Below, piece by piece: positions 1 through 7,789 of a stretch of 41,355 nt of DNA. The position numbers were made by a program, and so were the translations under genes. Where the stretch lies: assembly GCA_020434345.1 (NCBI GenBank), contig JAGRAZ010000010.1:1-41355 (forward strand), given 5' to 3'. The stretch comes from Bdellovibrionales bacterium (GTDB lineage Bacteria; Bdellovibrionota_G; JALEGL01; JAGRMV01). Under the pieces are notes generated by a model. That model was not told the origin of the DNA, made no database searches, and saw only the letters and a program-made list of their open reading frames with translations. The number at the start of each line of letters is the position of its first letter. Within the stretch, counting starts at the first letter, position 1.

Positions 1-660
1 GCGGTGGATTTGGTGGTTATTGACTCGGTTGCAGCATTAACGCCAAAAGCTGAAATTGAAGGTGATATGGGTGATTCACACATGGGCTTGCAAGCACGTT
101 TGATGTCACAAGCTTTGCGTAAATTAACCGGAACCATTGCAAAATCAAATTGCACAGTTATTTTCATCAATCAGATTCGTATGAAAATCGGTGTCATGTT
201 TGGTAGTCCCGAAACAACAACCGGTGGTAATGCATTGAAATTCTATTCTTCAGTTCGTCTAGATATTCGTCGAATTGGCGCGCTTAAAGAAGGGGATGAA
301 GTCATTGGTAACCGTACGCAAGTCAAAGTTGTAAAAAACAAAATGGCTGCGCCTTTTAAGAAAGTAGAATTTGATATCTACTACGGAAAAGGTATTTCTC
401 GTGTTACTGATCTTTTAGATTTGGCGGTAACCTATAATATCGTTGAAAAAATGGGATCTTGGTATTCTTTGGATGGAGAGCGTCTTGGCCAAGGAAAAGA
501 GAAAGTTCGTGTTTACCTTGAAGAAAATCCCAAAATTCTAAAAACGTTGGTTGAAAAAGTCTATGCGCATGCTGGATTAACACCTCCAACCAAGAAAATC
601 GCAACCAAATCGACCGAAAACGAGACAGAAGTTGCACAAAACACGAAATCCAAAAAATAA
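1..660 (+). CDS. recA: RecA recombinase, C-terminal part (cut by window start)
   Basis: RecA binds single-stranded DNA as an ATP-dependent filament, performs homologous strand exchange and triggers LexA self-cleavage in the SOS response. The reading frame is open from base 1, so the 5' part, including Walker A, lies outside the window. Visible are the Walker B-like strand [12 protein letters not shown], the L1 DNA-binding loop ([10 protein letters not shown]), the L2 loop region ([19 protein letters not shown]) and the core end ([15 protein letters not shown]). A lysine- and threonine-rich tail follows, whereas the E. coli tail is acidic. The visible 219 residues correspond to roughly residue 138 onward of a normal protein of about 355 residues. 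The pilT gene follows 49 bp downstream with its own good promoter, so co-transcription is not required. Identification is secure. Confidence 0.97.
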   Translation, partial: AVDLVVIDSVAALTPKAEIEGDMGDSHMGLQARLMSQALRKLTGTIAKSNCTVIFINQIRMKIGVMFGSPETTTGGNALKFYSSVRLDIRRIGALKEGDEVIGNRTQVKVVKNKMAAPFKKVEFDIYYGKGISRVTDLLDLAVTYNIVEKMGSWYSLDGERLGQGKEKVRVYLEENPKILKTLVEKVYAHAGLTPPTKKIATKSTENETEVAQNTKSKK

Positions 661-662
661 AC

Positions 663-691
663 TTGAGAAGATTCGTTGATGTTCGTATGAT
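663..691 (+). promoter_or_regulatory. Sigma70-type promoter for pilT
   Basis: TTGAGA at 663-668 and TATGAT at 686-691 are separated by exactly 17 bp, just after the recA stop codon. The expected transcription start near 698 would give a leader of about 12 nt before the pilT ATG at 710. Confidence 0.6.
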
Positions 692-709
692 CAAAAGACA
701 AGATCAATT

Positions 710-1903
710 ATGGACATCAACGAACTTTTAAAAATCGCGGTTAAAGGCAAGGCATCAGACATTCACATCAAAGTGGGCATGCCGCCTATTTTTCGTGTCA
801 ATGGAGCCTTGGTCCCACTCAAAGGTGGGCAGCGCGTCACTGGAGAACAAGCTTCTGAGTATGCACGTGCCATGATGAAAGAGGGCCAGTGGGAAAAATT
901 TCATGAAAAACGAGGCATTGATACTTCATATGCTGTTCCGGGCGTGGGCAGGTTTCGTGTCAGTGTGTTTTATCAAAGAAATTCGATTGGTTTGGTGTTT
1001 CGTGTCGTTCCGTTTCGTGTCTTTACCATTGAAGAATTAGGTCTTCCTCAAGTTATTAAAAAAATCGCTATGGAACATAGAGGTTTGATTCTTGTAACAG
1101 GAACAACGGGTTCAGGAAAATCAACTTCACTTGCAGCAATGATTGATTATATAAACAATCATCGTACAGCGCATATCCTAACCATCGAAGATCCAATTGA
1201 GTTTTTGATTCGTGACAAACGAAGCATTATCAATCAACGGGAAATCGGTGTAGATGCCAATGATTTTTCTGAGGCACTTCGAGGTGCTCTTCGTCAGGAT
1301 CCGGATGTAATTTTGGTTGGGGAGATGCGAGATCTTGAAACCATTGAGACAGTTATTAAAGCTGCCGAAACAGGTCACCTTGTTATGTCAACAGTGCACA
1401 CGTTAGACGCAACAGAGACCATCAACCGGATTGTGTCTGTGTTTCCCGGCAATCAACAGAAACAAATCAGACTACAACTTGCCTCTGTTATTAAGGGTGT
1501 TATTTCTCAGCGCTTGGTTCCTCGTGCCAATGGAAAAGGGCGCGTGGCTGCGTGTGAGATTTTGGTTGCTAACGCGCGTGTACGTTCATTGATTGAAGAT
1601 GAACTTCGTACTAGAGAACTTCACGATACAATTAAAGAAGGTTTTGTATCTTACGGTATGCAAACCTTTGATCAATCATTGATGCAATTGGTGCGTGATG
1701 AATTGATTACGTATGAAGAGGCTATGAAGCAGGCCACCAATCCTGATGACTTTGCACTTGAAATGCGTGGTATCTCTTCCAATACTGCAAGTTCCATCAA
1801 TGTGGATGACTTTAAACCGGATGAATCCAAGAAAAGTTTTATCTCCAGCAAAGACGATCTAGATAACCTAGATCTTCCGGATCTTAAAATCGAAAAATAT
1901 TAA
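710..1903 (+). CDS. pilT: Type IV pilus retraction ATPase PilT
   Basis: PilT is the hexameric cytoplasmic ATPase that drives pilus retraction and twitching motility. The 397-residue protein has an N-terminal PAS-like N2 domain (LLKIAVKGKASDIHIKVG). The C-terminal RecA-like domain shows Walker A GTTGSGKST (residues 131-139), the Asp box TIEDPIE (158-164), Walker B DPDVILVGEMRD (197-208) and the His box GHLVMSTVHT (222-231). The family is usually 340-370 residues. The extra length is a polar tail after about residue 345 that is rich in Asp, Ser and Lys. The ATG at 710 matches the usual MDINELL start. No other core pilus genes adjoin it; the only other pilin-related gene in the window is the large protein at 11729. 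Confidence 0.95.
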   Translation: MDINELLKIAVKGKASDIHIKVGMPPIFRVNGALVPLKGGQRVTGEQASEYARAMMKEGQWEKFHEKRGIDTSYAVPGVGRFRVSVFYQRNSIGLVFRVVPFRVFTIEELGLPQVIKKIAMEHRGLILVTGTTGSGKSTSLAAMIDYINNHRTAHILTIEDPIEFLIRDKRSIINQREIGVDANDFSEALRGALRQDPDVILVGEMRDLETIETVIKAAETGHLVMSTVHTLDATETINRIVSVFPGNQQKQIRLQLASVIKGVISQRLVPRANGKGRVAACEILVANARVRSLIEDELRTRELHDTIKEGFVSYGMQTFDQSLMQLVRDELITYEEAMKQATNPDDFALEMRGISSNTASSINVDDFKPDESKKSFISSKDDLDNLDLPDLKIEKY

Positions 1904-1953
1904 GCCTTATTTAACTTAACGGATCTTACAATCCAAAAACGCTAAAAAATGTT

Positions 1954-2463
1954 CTATTTATTGTTTAATATTGATGCGCACTTGTTTGAATAATTTTCAA
2001 AAGCATCCGTCAAAAGGAATTGAAATATTTCTAGATATAAATGATCGCGATATCCTTCTATCTCTTCCTGTGTTGGGGGCACTTCTTCAAATTCTTTCTT
2101 GATAGCGACAAATTGTCTACAAATGCCTTCAATTTCGACAGAATAGGTTGTTTGATAAAATGCAAAAAAATCATTCATCGTCGTGCTTTCAAAAAATTGT
2201 TTGAAAAGTTCAGACCCATTTTCAACGATTGAAGTGTCGATATTTCCTAAACGAATAAAATAGCTTTCAACAAACTGTTCACAAAATTCAAGATTTACAG
2301 ACTCGATGGGGTACTCGGGATGCACCAATGCTCCCTCAATGGTGGTTGAAATGGACGTTCGATCTTGCTCGATTTTGACTTCGTATTTTCTTTCCTGCGC
2401 TAAAGCATCTACACTGCATAAAAGCATGATTAACATAGGTATAACGGTAGCTGTTTTCATCAT
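1954..2463 (-). CDS. Secreted protein of unknown function
   Basis: I do not recognise this 169-residue protein. It begins with a clear Sec signal peptide: basic MMK, a hydrophobic stretch TATVIPMLIMLLCS and a likely cleavage around VDALAQ (residues 18-23). The mature part is acidic and probably mostly helical towards the C-terminus, with a few scattered Cys residues, so it is likely periplasmic. It lies convergent to pilT (50-bp gap) and divergent from alaS. There is no Shine-Dalgarno sequence. The -10 box of a good minus-strand promoter ends 8 nt before the ATG at 2463, which fits a leaderless transcript. A second in-frame ATG follows directly. No function is inferred. Confidence 0.75.
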   Translation of the reverse strand: MMKTATVIPMLIMLLCSVDALAQERKYEVKIEQDRTSISTTIEGALVHPEYPIESVNLEFCEQFVESYFIRLGNIDTSIVENGSELFKQFFESTTMNDFFAFYQTTYSVEIEGICRQFVAIKKEFEEVPPTQEEIEGYRDHLYLEIFQFLLTDAFENYSNKCASILNNK

Positions 2464-2471
2464 CGGGCGGT

Positions 2472-2499
2472 ACTATCAGAGTTGATTTGTGAAAGTCAA
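2472..2499 (-). promoter_or_regulatory. Promoter of the secreted unknown gene, leaderless geometry
   Basis: On the minus strand TTGACT (2494-2499) and GATAGT (2472-2477) are 16 bp apart. The -10 box ends 8 nt before the ATG at 2463, so the transcript would start 1-3 nt from the start codon. Confidence 0.5.
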
Positions 2500-2520
2500 T
2501 AGCCTAAGTATAGATCCTCT

Positions 2521-2549
2521 TTGACCATTGGTTGGAAGATTGATAGAAC
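2521..2549 (+). promoter_or_regulatory. Promoter of alaS, leaderless geometry
   Basis: TTGACC (2521-2526) and TAGAAC (2544-2549) are 17 bp apart, and TG at 2541-2542 makes an extended -10. Nine bases separate the -10 from the ATG at 2559, and no Shine-Dalgarno sequence is present. Confidence 0.5.
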
Positions 2550-2558
2550 GTTTAACTC

Positions 2559-5324
2559 ATGGATATTCGAAAAAAATTCTTAGATTACTTTTCTAAACAC
2601 CAACATGAAGTTGTGGAAAGTTCTAGCCTTATCCCATTCGGAGATGCAACACTTCTATTTACCAATGCTGGCATGAACCAATTTAAAGACGTATTTTTAG
2701 GCAAAGAATCTCGGGATTATACAAAAGCCGCCACCAGCCAAAAATGTGTTCGAGCGGGTGGAAAACATAATGATTTAGAGAATGTTGGATATACAGCGCG
2801 CCATCATACGTTTTTTGAGATGTTGGGAAATTTTTCCTTTGGGGATTACTTCAAGGATGAGGCAATTGTTCTTGCATGGAATTTTGTAACAAAAGAACTT
2901 TTACTAGATCAGAATCGGCTTTATGTGACGGTTTTTGAAGAAGATGATGAAGCGTTTAACATTTGGAAAAATAAAATTGGAATTGATCCAAAACGAATTT
3001 TTAGAAGCGGAGAAAAAGATAACTTTTGGGCGATGGGTGACACTGGCCCATGTGGTCCTTGCTCAGAAATATTTTATGATCAAAATCCAAGCGGAGAGCT
3101 TCCAAACTATCAAGAATTTATCGAGCAAGATGATCGCTTTATGGAAATTTGGAATTTGGTTTTTATGCAATTTATGCTTTATCCAGACGGTCGAAGGGAA
3201 AAACTTCCTACACCTTCGATTGATACCGGCATGGGACTTGAGCGCATTACATCTGTCATGGAAGGAAAGAAAAACAACTATGACAGCAGTTTGTTTGAAC
3301 CCATTTTGAAAAAAATTTCAGAAATTTCAAAAAAAGATTACTTCACAACAGCCGACGATAAAATCAAAATTTCACAAAGGGTTATTGCAGATCATATTCG
3401 TGCAATGGTGTTTTTGATTTGTGATGGCGTACTTCCTTCCAAGGAAGGTCGAGGGTATGTTCTTCGAAGAATTATGCGAAGAGCAATGCGGCACGCGCGT
3501 AAAATTGATGTTGAAAAAAATGGATTGAGCTTGCTTGCACCTACTGTAATTACTCAATACCAGAATGCATATCCAACACTTTCTTCAAATCAAAAAAGAA
3601 TTATTGAAACAATTGAGAAAGAAGAAAGTCTTTTTTCACTTACTGTAGATCGTGGACTCCAACTTCTTACACAGGAAATTGAGAAGCTTATCAGGCAAAA
3701 TCAACATACACTATCTGGATCTGTTGCATTTCATTTGTATGATACATACGGTTTTCCAGTGGATATGACTGCCGATGTGCTTCGGGAACAAAACATGCAA
3801 GTGGACATGGATGGTTTTCATCAAGCATTTTCTGAGCACCGTGAAAAAGCGCGAGGGTCATGGAAAGGTAATCAACATGCAGTACTTGAAAATTTTGTGA
3901 GTGCATGGAAAGCCAACAATATACAAACCACATTTCTTGGTTATAAAACACTTGAAGCCAAAGGTGTTGTTCTATCCATGATTCAAAACGGAAAAGAAAT
4001 TCAATCTGCAGGTGAATCTGATGAAATCAGCATTCTACTTGATCAGACACCATTTTATGGTGAATCCGGTGGGCAGGTGGGTGATGTTGGAAGTATGACG
4101 TGGAATGGTGGATCGCTTGAGGTACTCAACACGCACAAGATTGGTCAAGACTATATTGTGCATGATGTGAAAATTGAACAAGGTGTACTTTCTTTGGGTA
4201 CAGATCTAGTGGCAACCGTAGATGCAGAACTTCGAAGTGCAACAGCCAAAAACCACAGCGCGACACATATACTTCATGCAACCCTTAAAGAAGTTTTAGG
4301 TAGTCACATTGAACAAAAAGGATCATTGGTTGCGCCTGAACGTTTACGATTTGATTTTACCCATTCCAGTGCAGTAGGGCAGGAGGAGTTGGATCAAATC
4401 GAAAACATCATCAATCAACGAATAGAAAAAAACGATGCCATGATCACGGAAGTGTTGCCAATTGATGAGGCAAAGAAATCAGGTGCAGTATCCTTGTTTG
4501 GTGAAAAGTATGGTGATGTTGTACGTGTATTGTCGCTTGGAGATTATTCCAAAGAGTTTTGTGGTGGTACGCATGTGACACAATCAGGTGACATCCAAAA
4601 ATTTATATTTTTAAAAGAAAGTAGTGTTTCAGCAGGTGTGCGACGAGTAGAGGCCATAACGGGTAAAAGAGCCATACAGTACCTTTCAACCCTAGAACAA
4701 ATAACAGACCGACTATGCAAAACGTACAAACTGTCTATGTATCAAATTATCCCTTTTGCACATTGGTTAATAGACGCACAGTCGAGCATGAAAAAATCAA
4801 AACCTATTGCGCCTCAAGATGATTTTAATCAATACCAGCATGAAGCGTGGACGCCAAAAATTGTAACGCGTAGTTTGTCAGGAATATTTGGTGTGCCCAC
4901 AGATAAAATTGAAGAGCGAATGGCCACGATGTATCAAAAAATAAAACAGTATAAACAAGGTGAGCAAACAACTACACGTGCACAGACTTCCATGCAGAAT
5001 GTACAGTCTAAAGATGGTGTAGATTATGTTGTTCAAAAAGTTGAGATTCAAGATCCCAAAGAGTTACGTGACATTGCCGATCGCTTTTTAGAAAAAGTTC
5101 AAAATGGATTGATTATTCTGGGTGCAACCTATGAGGGTAAAGCCTATTTGGTTGTTAAGGTGTCAAAAGGACTCAACGACAAATACCATGCAGGAGAAAT
5201 GGTAAAAGTTGGAGCTCAAGTGTTGGAAGGTTCCGGTGGTGGTAGGCCCGACTTTGCCCAAGCTGGAGGAACCAAGGTTGAGGCTCTTGATCAGGCGTTA
5301 CAGACCATTGTGGAAGGTCTGTGA
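2559..5324 (+). CDS. alaS: Alanyl-tRNA synthetase
   Basis: AlaS charges tRNA-Ala with alanine and hydrolyses mischarged Ser/Gly-tRNA-Ala. The class II catalytic core is at the N-terminus, with RHHTFFEMLGNFSFGDYF (residues 81-98), the GDTGPCGPCSE loop (160-170) and motif 3 GMGLERI (224-230). The editing domain has the zinc-site motifs HSATH (near 565-569) and CGGTH (near 668-672). A C-Ala domain with the typical Gly-rich stretch (GSGGGRPDFAQAGG) closes the protein. At 921 residues it is longer than the E. coli enzyme (876). The extra sequence is a polar stretch between the editing and C-Ala domains, about residues 730-825. Its last 27 bp overlap the end of the convergent bamD gene. Confidence 0.97.
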   Translation: MDIRKKFLDYFSKHQHEVVESSSLIPFGDATLLFTNAGMNQFKDVFLGKESRDYTKAATSQKCVRAGGKHNDLENVGYTARHHTFFEMLGNFSFGDYFKDEAIVLAWNFVTKELLLDQNRLYVTVFEEDDEAFNIWKNKIGIDPKRIFRSGEKDNFWAMGDTGPCGPCSEIFYDQNPSGELPNYQEFIEQDDRFMEIWNLVFMQFMLYPDGRREKLPTPSIDTGMGLERITSVMEGKKNNYDSSLFEPILKKISEISKKDYFTTADDKIKISQRVIADHIRAMVFLICDGVLPSKEGRGYVLRRIMRRAMRHARKIDVEKNGLSLLAPTVITQYQNAYPTLSSNQKRIIETIEKEESLFSLTVDRGLQLLTQEIEKLIRQNQHTLSGSVAFHLYDTYGFPVDMTADVLREQNMQVDMDGFHQAFSEHREKARGSWKGNQHAVLENFVSAWKANNIQTTFLGYKTLEAKGVVLSMIQNGKEIQSAGESDEISILLDQTPFYGESGGQVGDVGSMTWNGGSLEVLNTHKIGQDYIVHDVKIEQGVLSLGTDLVATVDAELRSATAKNHSATHILHATLKEVLGSHIEQKGSLVAPERLRFDFTHSSAVGQEELDQIENIINQRIEKNDAMITEVLPIDEAKKSGAVSLFGEKYGDVVRVLSLGDYSKEFCGGTHVTQSGDIQKFIFLKESSVSAGVRRVEAITGKRAIQYLSTLEQITDRLCKTYKLSMYQIIPFAHWLIDAQSSMKKSKPIAPQDDFNQYQHEAWTPKIVTRSLSGIFGVPTDKIEERMATMYQKIKQYKQGEQTTTRAQTSMQNVQSKDGVDYVVQKVEIQDPKELRDIADRFLEKVQNGLIILGATYEGKAYLVVKVSKGLNDKYHAGEMVKVGAQVLEGSGGGRPDFAQAGGTKVEALDQALQTIVEGL

Positions 5325-6068
5325 GCCGTCTACGCGATTCAAAAGACGCTGACTTTTTCCGTGATAGCTTGCAAGCGCTTCGTTATTTATAATCGATTTT
5401 AATATTTGGGCAGCTTCTTTTGTTTGCTTATTTTTTATGTACGCTTTGGCTAGAAGAATATTTCGTTCACCAACATATTGCGTGTTTTGTGATCCTTCTA
5501 AAGAGAGTTCTTCTAATTTTTTAATTGCGACCTTATATTTTTTTGTGCGGTAATAAAACTTGCCAAGATACAGTTCTTTTTCAATTTCTTGGTTGGTAGA
5601 TAATTCTATCATTTTTTGTGCCTCATCTGCTTGTGAGGAGCCCGGCCACTTATGTTTTACCATTGTAAAGGTTGTTTTGGCGGCTTTGATTTGTGTTAGG
5701 TCTTTTTCATGGCTTTTGGGCGCTTGGTAGTACTGAGATTTTCCTAATTTGAGCCATACTTCTGCGATATCTTTGTAAAGAGGATGGAGTGTAACAAACT
5801 GGTGGTATTCAATTTCAGCATCAATAAATTCCTGCGTTTTATAATAACAATCAGCAAGCCTTAGCTTTGCTTCTTGATAATAGGGACTTTCTGGGAAACG
5901 ATTTTTGATTTCAACAAAGTAATCAATAGCAGAAACAAAGCTTCGTTTTTGGAAATAATGCATACCTTGATCATAAAGACGTTGATCATCTTGAATCTTG
6001 TGTGGTGCCTTGGTTTGGCAACCCACAAGAAGGGTTGTAATGCAGAGTACGTAGAAAAAATTTTTCAT
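5298..6068 (-). CDS. bamD: Outer-membrane assembly lipoprotein BamD
   Basis: BamD is the essential lipoprotein partner of BamA in the beta-barrel assembly machine at the periplasmic face of the outer membrane. The protein has a lipoprotein signal peptide with lipobox LVGC, the lipidated Cys being residue 17, followed by tandem tetratricopeptide-like helical repeats (LYDQGMHYFQKRSFVSAIDY, YQEAKLRLADCYYKTQEF, ELYLGKFYYRTKKYKVAIKK). This order and the 256-residue length fit BamD/YfiO. A generic TPR lipoprotein is the alternative. It converges on alaS, and the two coding ends overlap by 27 bp with no room for a conventional terminator. The divergent intergenic region to the FHA gene (6069-6203) holds promoters for both directions. 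Confidence 0.88.
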   Translation of the reverse strand: MKNFFYVLCITTLLVGCQTKAPHKIQDDQRLYDQGMHYFQKRSFVSAIDYFVEIKNRFPESPYYQEAKLRLADCYYKTQEFIDAEIEYHQFVTLHPLYKDIAEVWLKLGKSQYYQAPKSHEKDLTQIKAAKTTFTMVKHKWPGSSQADEAQKMIELSTNQEIEKELYLGKFYYRTKKYKVAIKKLEELSLEGSQNTQYVGERNILLAKAYIKNKQTKEAAQILKSIINNEALASYHGKSQRLLNRVDGSQTFHNGL

Positions 6069-6082
6069 AAATCGTAAGATCC

Positions 6083-6109
6083 CCTATAGGCTTTTGATAA
6101 CCTTGTCAA
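6083..6109 (-). promoter_or_regulatory. Candidate bamD promoter
   Basis: A consensus TTGACA lies on the minus strand at 6104-6109, with TATAGG at 6083-6088 after a short 15-bp spacer. The -10 is 14 nt upstream of the bamD ATG. Confidence 0.4.
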
Positions 6110-6176
6110 AATCCTTCTTGCCGTTTTCGTAGATATACAAGGGTTTGGAATCGTGGTAAAATATTGATTTGATTGG

Positions 6177-6182
6177 TATAAT
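6177..6182 (+). promoter_or_regulatory. -10 box for the FHA/kinase cluster
   Basis: A perfect TATAAT lies 21 nt before the TTG start at 6204. No good -35 is visible at 16-18 bp. GAGG at 6195-6198 serves as the Shine-Dalgarno sequence 5 nt from the TTG. Confidence 0.45.
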
Positions 6183-6203
6183 TACCCCTATTGTGAGGTT
6201 ACT

Positions 6204-6974
6204 TTGGTAGAATCCCAAGAGCGTAGCCGCCTGCCTGAAGGACTGGGCGCCATCATCGTTTTTACAGAAGGGTCTGAAAAAGGCCGCCAGTTTCCTTTGA
6301 TGTATGTTCGAACACTCGTAGGACGTACGAAAGGGGATATTTTGGTTCGTGACTGGGCAGTTTCTTCAAAGCATCTGGCCATTGATTATCGACGGGGCAA
6401 ATTTCATATAGTGGACAACGATAGTAAGAACGGCACTTTTGTAAATGGTAAGCAAGTTCGAGATCGACATATATTTGTCGATCAAAGTGTTCGCATTGGA
6501 GATAGTTTGTTTCATATTGAGCTTGACCCCGATCGTTATAAAACGCTTGTTGAACAAAAAAGTTTCTTGGTATCTCCACAGAGGGGACTAAAAGAACTCA
6601 TACGGGATGAATTTTTTAATGTCTCTCTTGATGAAACAAAACATACAGTTTCAATTAAAGATCAGAAAGATATTAAGAAATACATCAAAGTCAGAGTGCT
6701 TCTTCCATCAGGTAAAAATATAAAGCTTAAATATATGAACTATAAAGTTTATATCGGTAGAGAAGATACAGAACTTATTTTGCAAGATATAGAAGTTTCA
6801 AGAAAGCATGCGTATTTAGAGCGGCTGGAAAGCAATCAAGTCATATTATATGACTTAGCCTCAGCCAATGGAACATTTGTGAACGAAAAAAGAATTGAAA
6901 GAAAAGTATTAATGAAAGAAGATGTGATTCGGGTTGGAAAAACAAAAATTGAATATTTGGGAGTATTTCAATAG
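6204..6974 (+). CDS. Protein with two FHA domains (first of pair)
   Basis: FHA domains bind phosphothreonine peptides. This 256-residue protein has two. The first (about residues 16-108) shows GR (40-41), SSKH (54-57) and NGT (76-78). The second (about 160-254) shows GR (185-186), SRKH (199-202) and NGT (222-224). All phosphopeptide-contact residues appear intact in both. A polar linker (108-160) with several Ser and Thr residues separates them. No enzymatic domain, signal peptide or membrane segment is seen. The start is TTG, supported by GAGG 5 nt upstream; there is no in-frame ATG nearby. The stop overlaps the next start by one base (TAGTG), so the two FHA genes are translationally coupled. 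The Ser/Thr kinase downstream is the obvious source of phosphorylated partners (inference). Confidence 0.9.
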   Translation: MVESQERSRLPEGLGAIIVFTEGSEKGRQFPLMYVRTLVGRTKGDILVRDWAVSSKHLAIDYRRGKFHIVDNDSKNGTFVNGKQVRDRHIFVDQSVRIGDSLFHIELDPDRYKTLVEQKSFLVSPQRGLKELIRDEFFNVSLDETKHTVSIKDQKDIKKYIKVRVLLPSGKNIKLKYMNYKVYIGREDTELILQDIEVSRKHAYLERLESNQVILYDLASANGTFVNEKRIERKVLMKEDVIRVGKTKIEYLGVFQ

Positions 6975-7726
6975 TGACAGATTTACCTGTTAAAGTAACC
7001 CTTACAGTGATTGGCGGGGAAGATTTTGAAAAGACAATTCAAATGACTTCGGCAGTGCTTACAATTGGTCGAAAAAACACGCAATTTAATTTAAATGACA
7101 GTAAAATTTCTTCGTTGCACGCAAACATAGAAATTCATGGCAAGGAAGTTTTTGTTGTTGATCAAGATTCTCGTAATGGAACAATCTTAAATGGAGAAGA
7201 AGTAAGAAAAGCTAAATTGAAAGATTTAGATATTATAGAATTTGGTTTTACAAAAGTTCAAGTTAATATCGTTGAAAATCTTCAGTATTTTAAAAATACC
7301 AATATGGAAGAATCTAAAACAGTTCAAAAAGATATTTCTTCTTTGATTGATGATGAGTTAGATCGATTTTCAAAATGGGATTTATCCAGTCCTAGTTTGT
7401 CTAAACAGAAGGATCCAGATAACCCAATTCCCTATGGTCTTGAGGTTAGGAAAGGACCTGACAAGGGTAAAAAATATATTTTTCCCAAACAAAAAATTAT
7501 TATTGGACGAGGTAAGGTTGACTGTCTCTTTCGAGATGAAGATGTTTCTCGAATGCATGCGATGATTGAAGTTGATCCTGTTTCAAATGTGATTAGAATT
7601 TCCGATTTGGATTCAACCAATGGCATTTATGTTAACGGAACACCAGTCAAAGAAGCAACGGTTAAAGCAGGAGACACTGTGCAAATGGGTCAAACGCTCT
7701 TTGTCATTGTTAAATACAAAGAGTAG
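6974..7726 (+). CDS. Protein with two FHA domains (second of pair)
   Basis: A second 250-residue protein with the same two-FHA layout. Domain 1 (about residues 8-102) has GR (32-33), S46 to H49 (SSLH) and NGT (68-70). Domain 2 (about 154-248) has GR (178-179), SRMH (192-195) and NG (216-217) followed by Ile in place of Thr. The linker (103-153) is acidic and Ser/Thr-rich (KTVQKDISSLIDDELDRF) and would suit as a phosphorylation target. The GTG start at 6974 shares its first base with the stop of the upstream FHA gene. It is probably a sister by duplication of its neighbour. A cytoplasmic adaptor role in kinase signalling is inferred. Confidence 0.9.
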   Translation: MTDLPVKVTLTVIGGEDFEKTIQMTSAVLTIGRKNTQFNLNDSKISSLHANIEIHGKEVFVVDQDSRNGTILNGEEVRKAKLKDLDIIEFGFTKVQVNIVENLQYFKNTNMEESKTVQKDISSLIDDELDRFSKWDLSSPSLSKQKDPDNPIPYGLEVRKGPDKGKKYIFPKQKIIIGRGKVDCLFRDEDVSRMHAMIEVDPVSNVIRISDLDSTNGIYVNGTPVKEATVKAGDTVQMGQTLFVIVKYKE

Positions 7727-7742
7727 GTGATTTTTTATTTAC

Positions 7743-7774
7743 TTGATCGCGCGAAGACGATAGCCTTGATCGCG
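7743..7774 (+). repeat. Direct repeat TTGATCGCG before the kinase gene
   Basis: TTGATCGCG occurs at 7743-7751 and 7766-7774. The copies are spaced 23 bp start to start, about two helical turns, in the 63-bp gap upstream of the kinase TTG at 7790. Possible paired operator half-sites; no regulator is known. Confidence 0.3.
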
Positions 7775-7789
7775 AAAAGGTCGTGATGA

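Noticed and set aside
6262-6579. 105-codon minus-strand open frame inside the first FHA gene
   Set aside because: It is antisense to two intact FHA domains and shows no recognisable domain.
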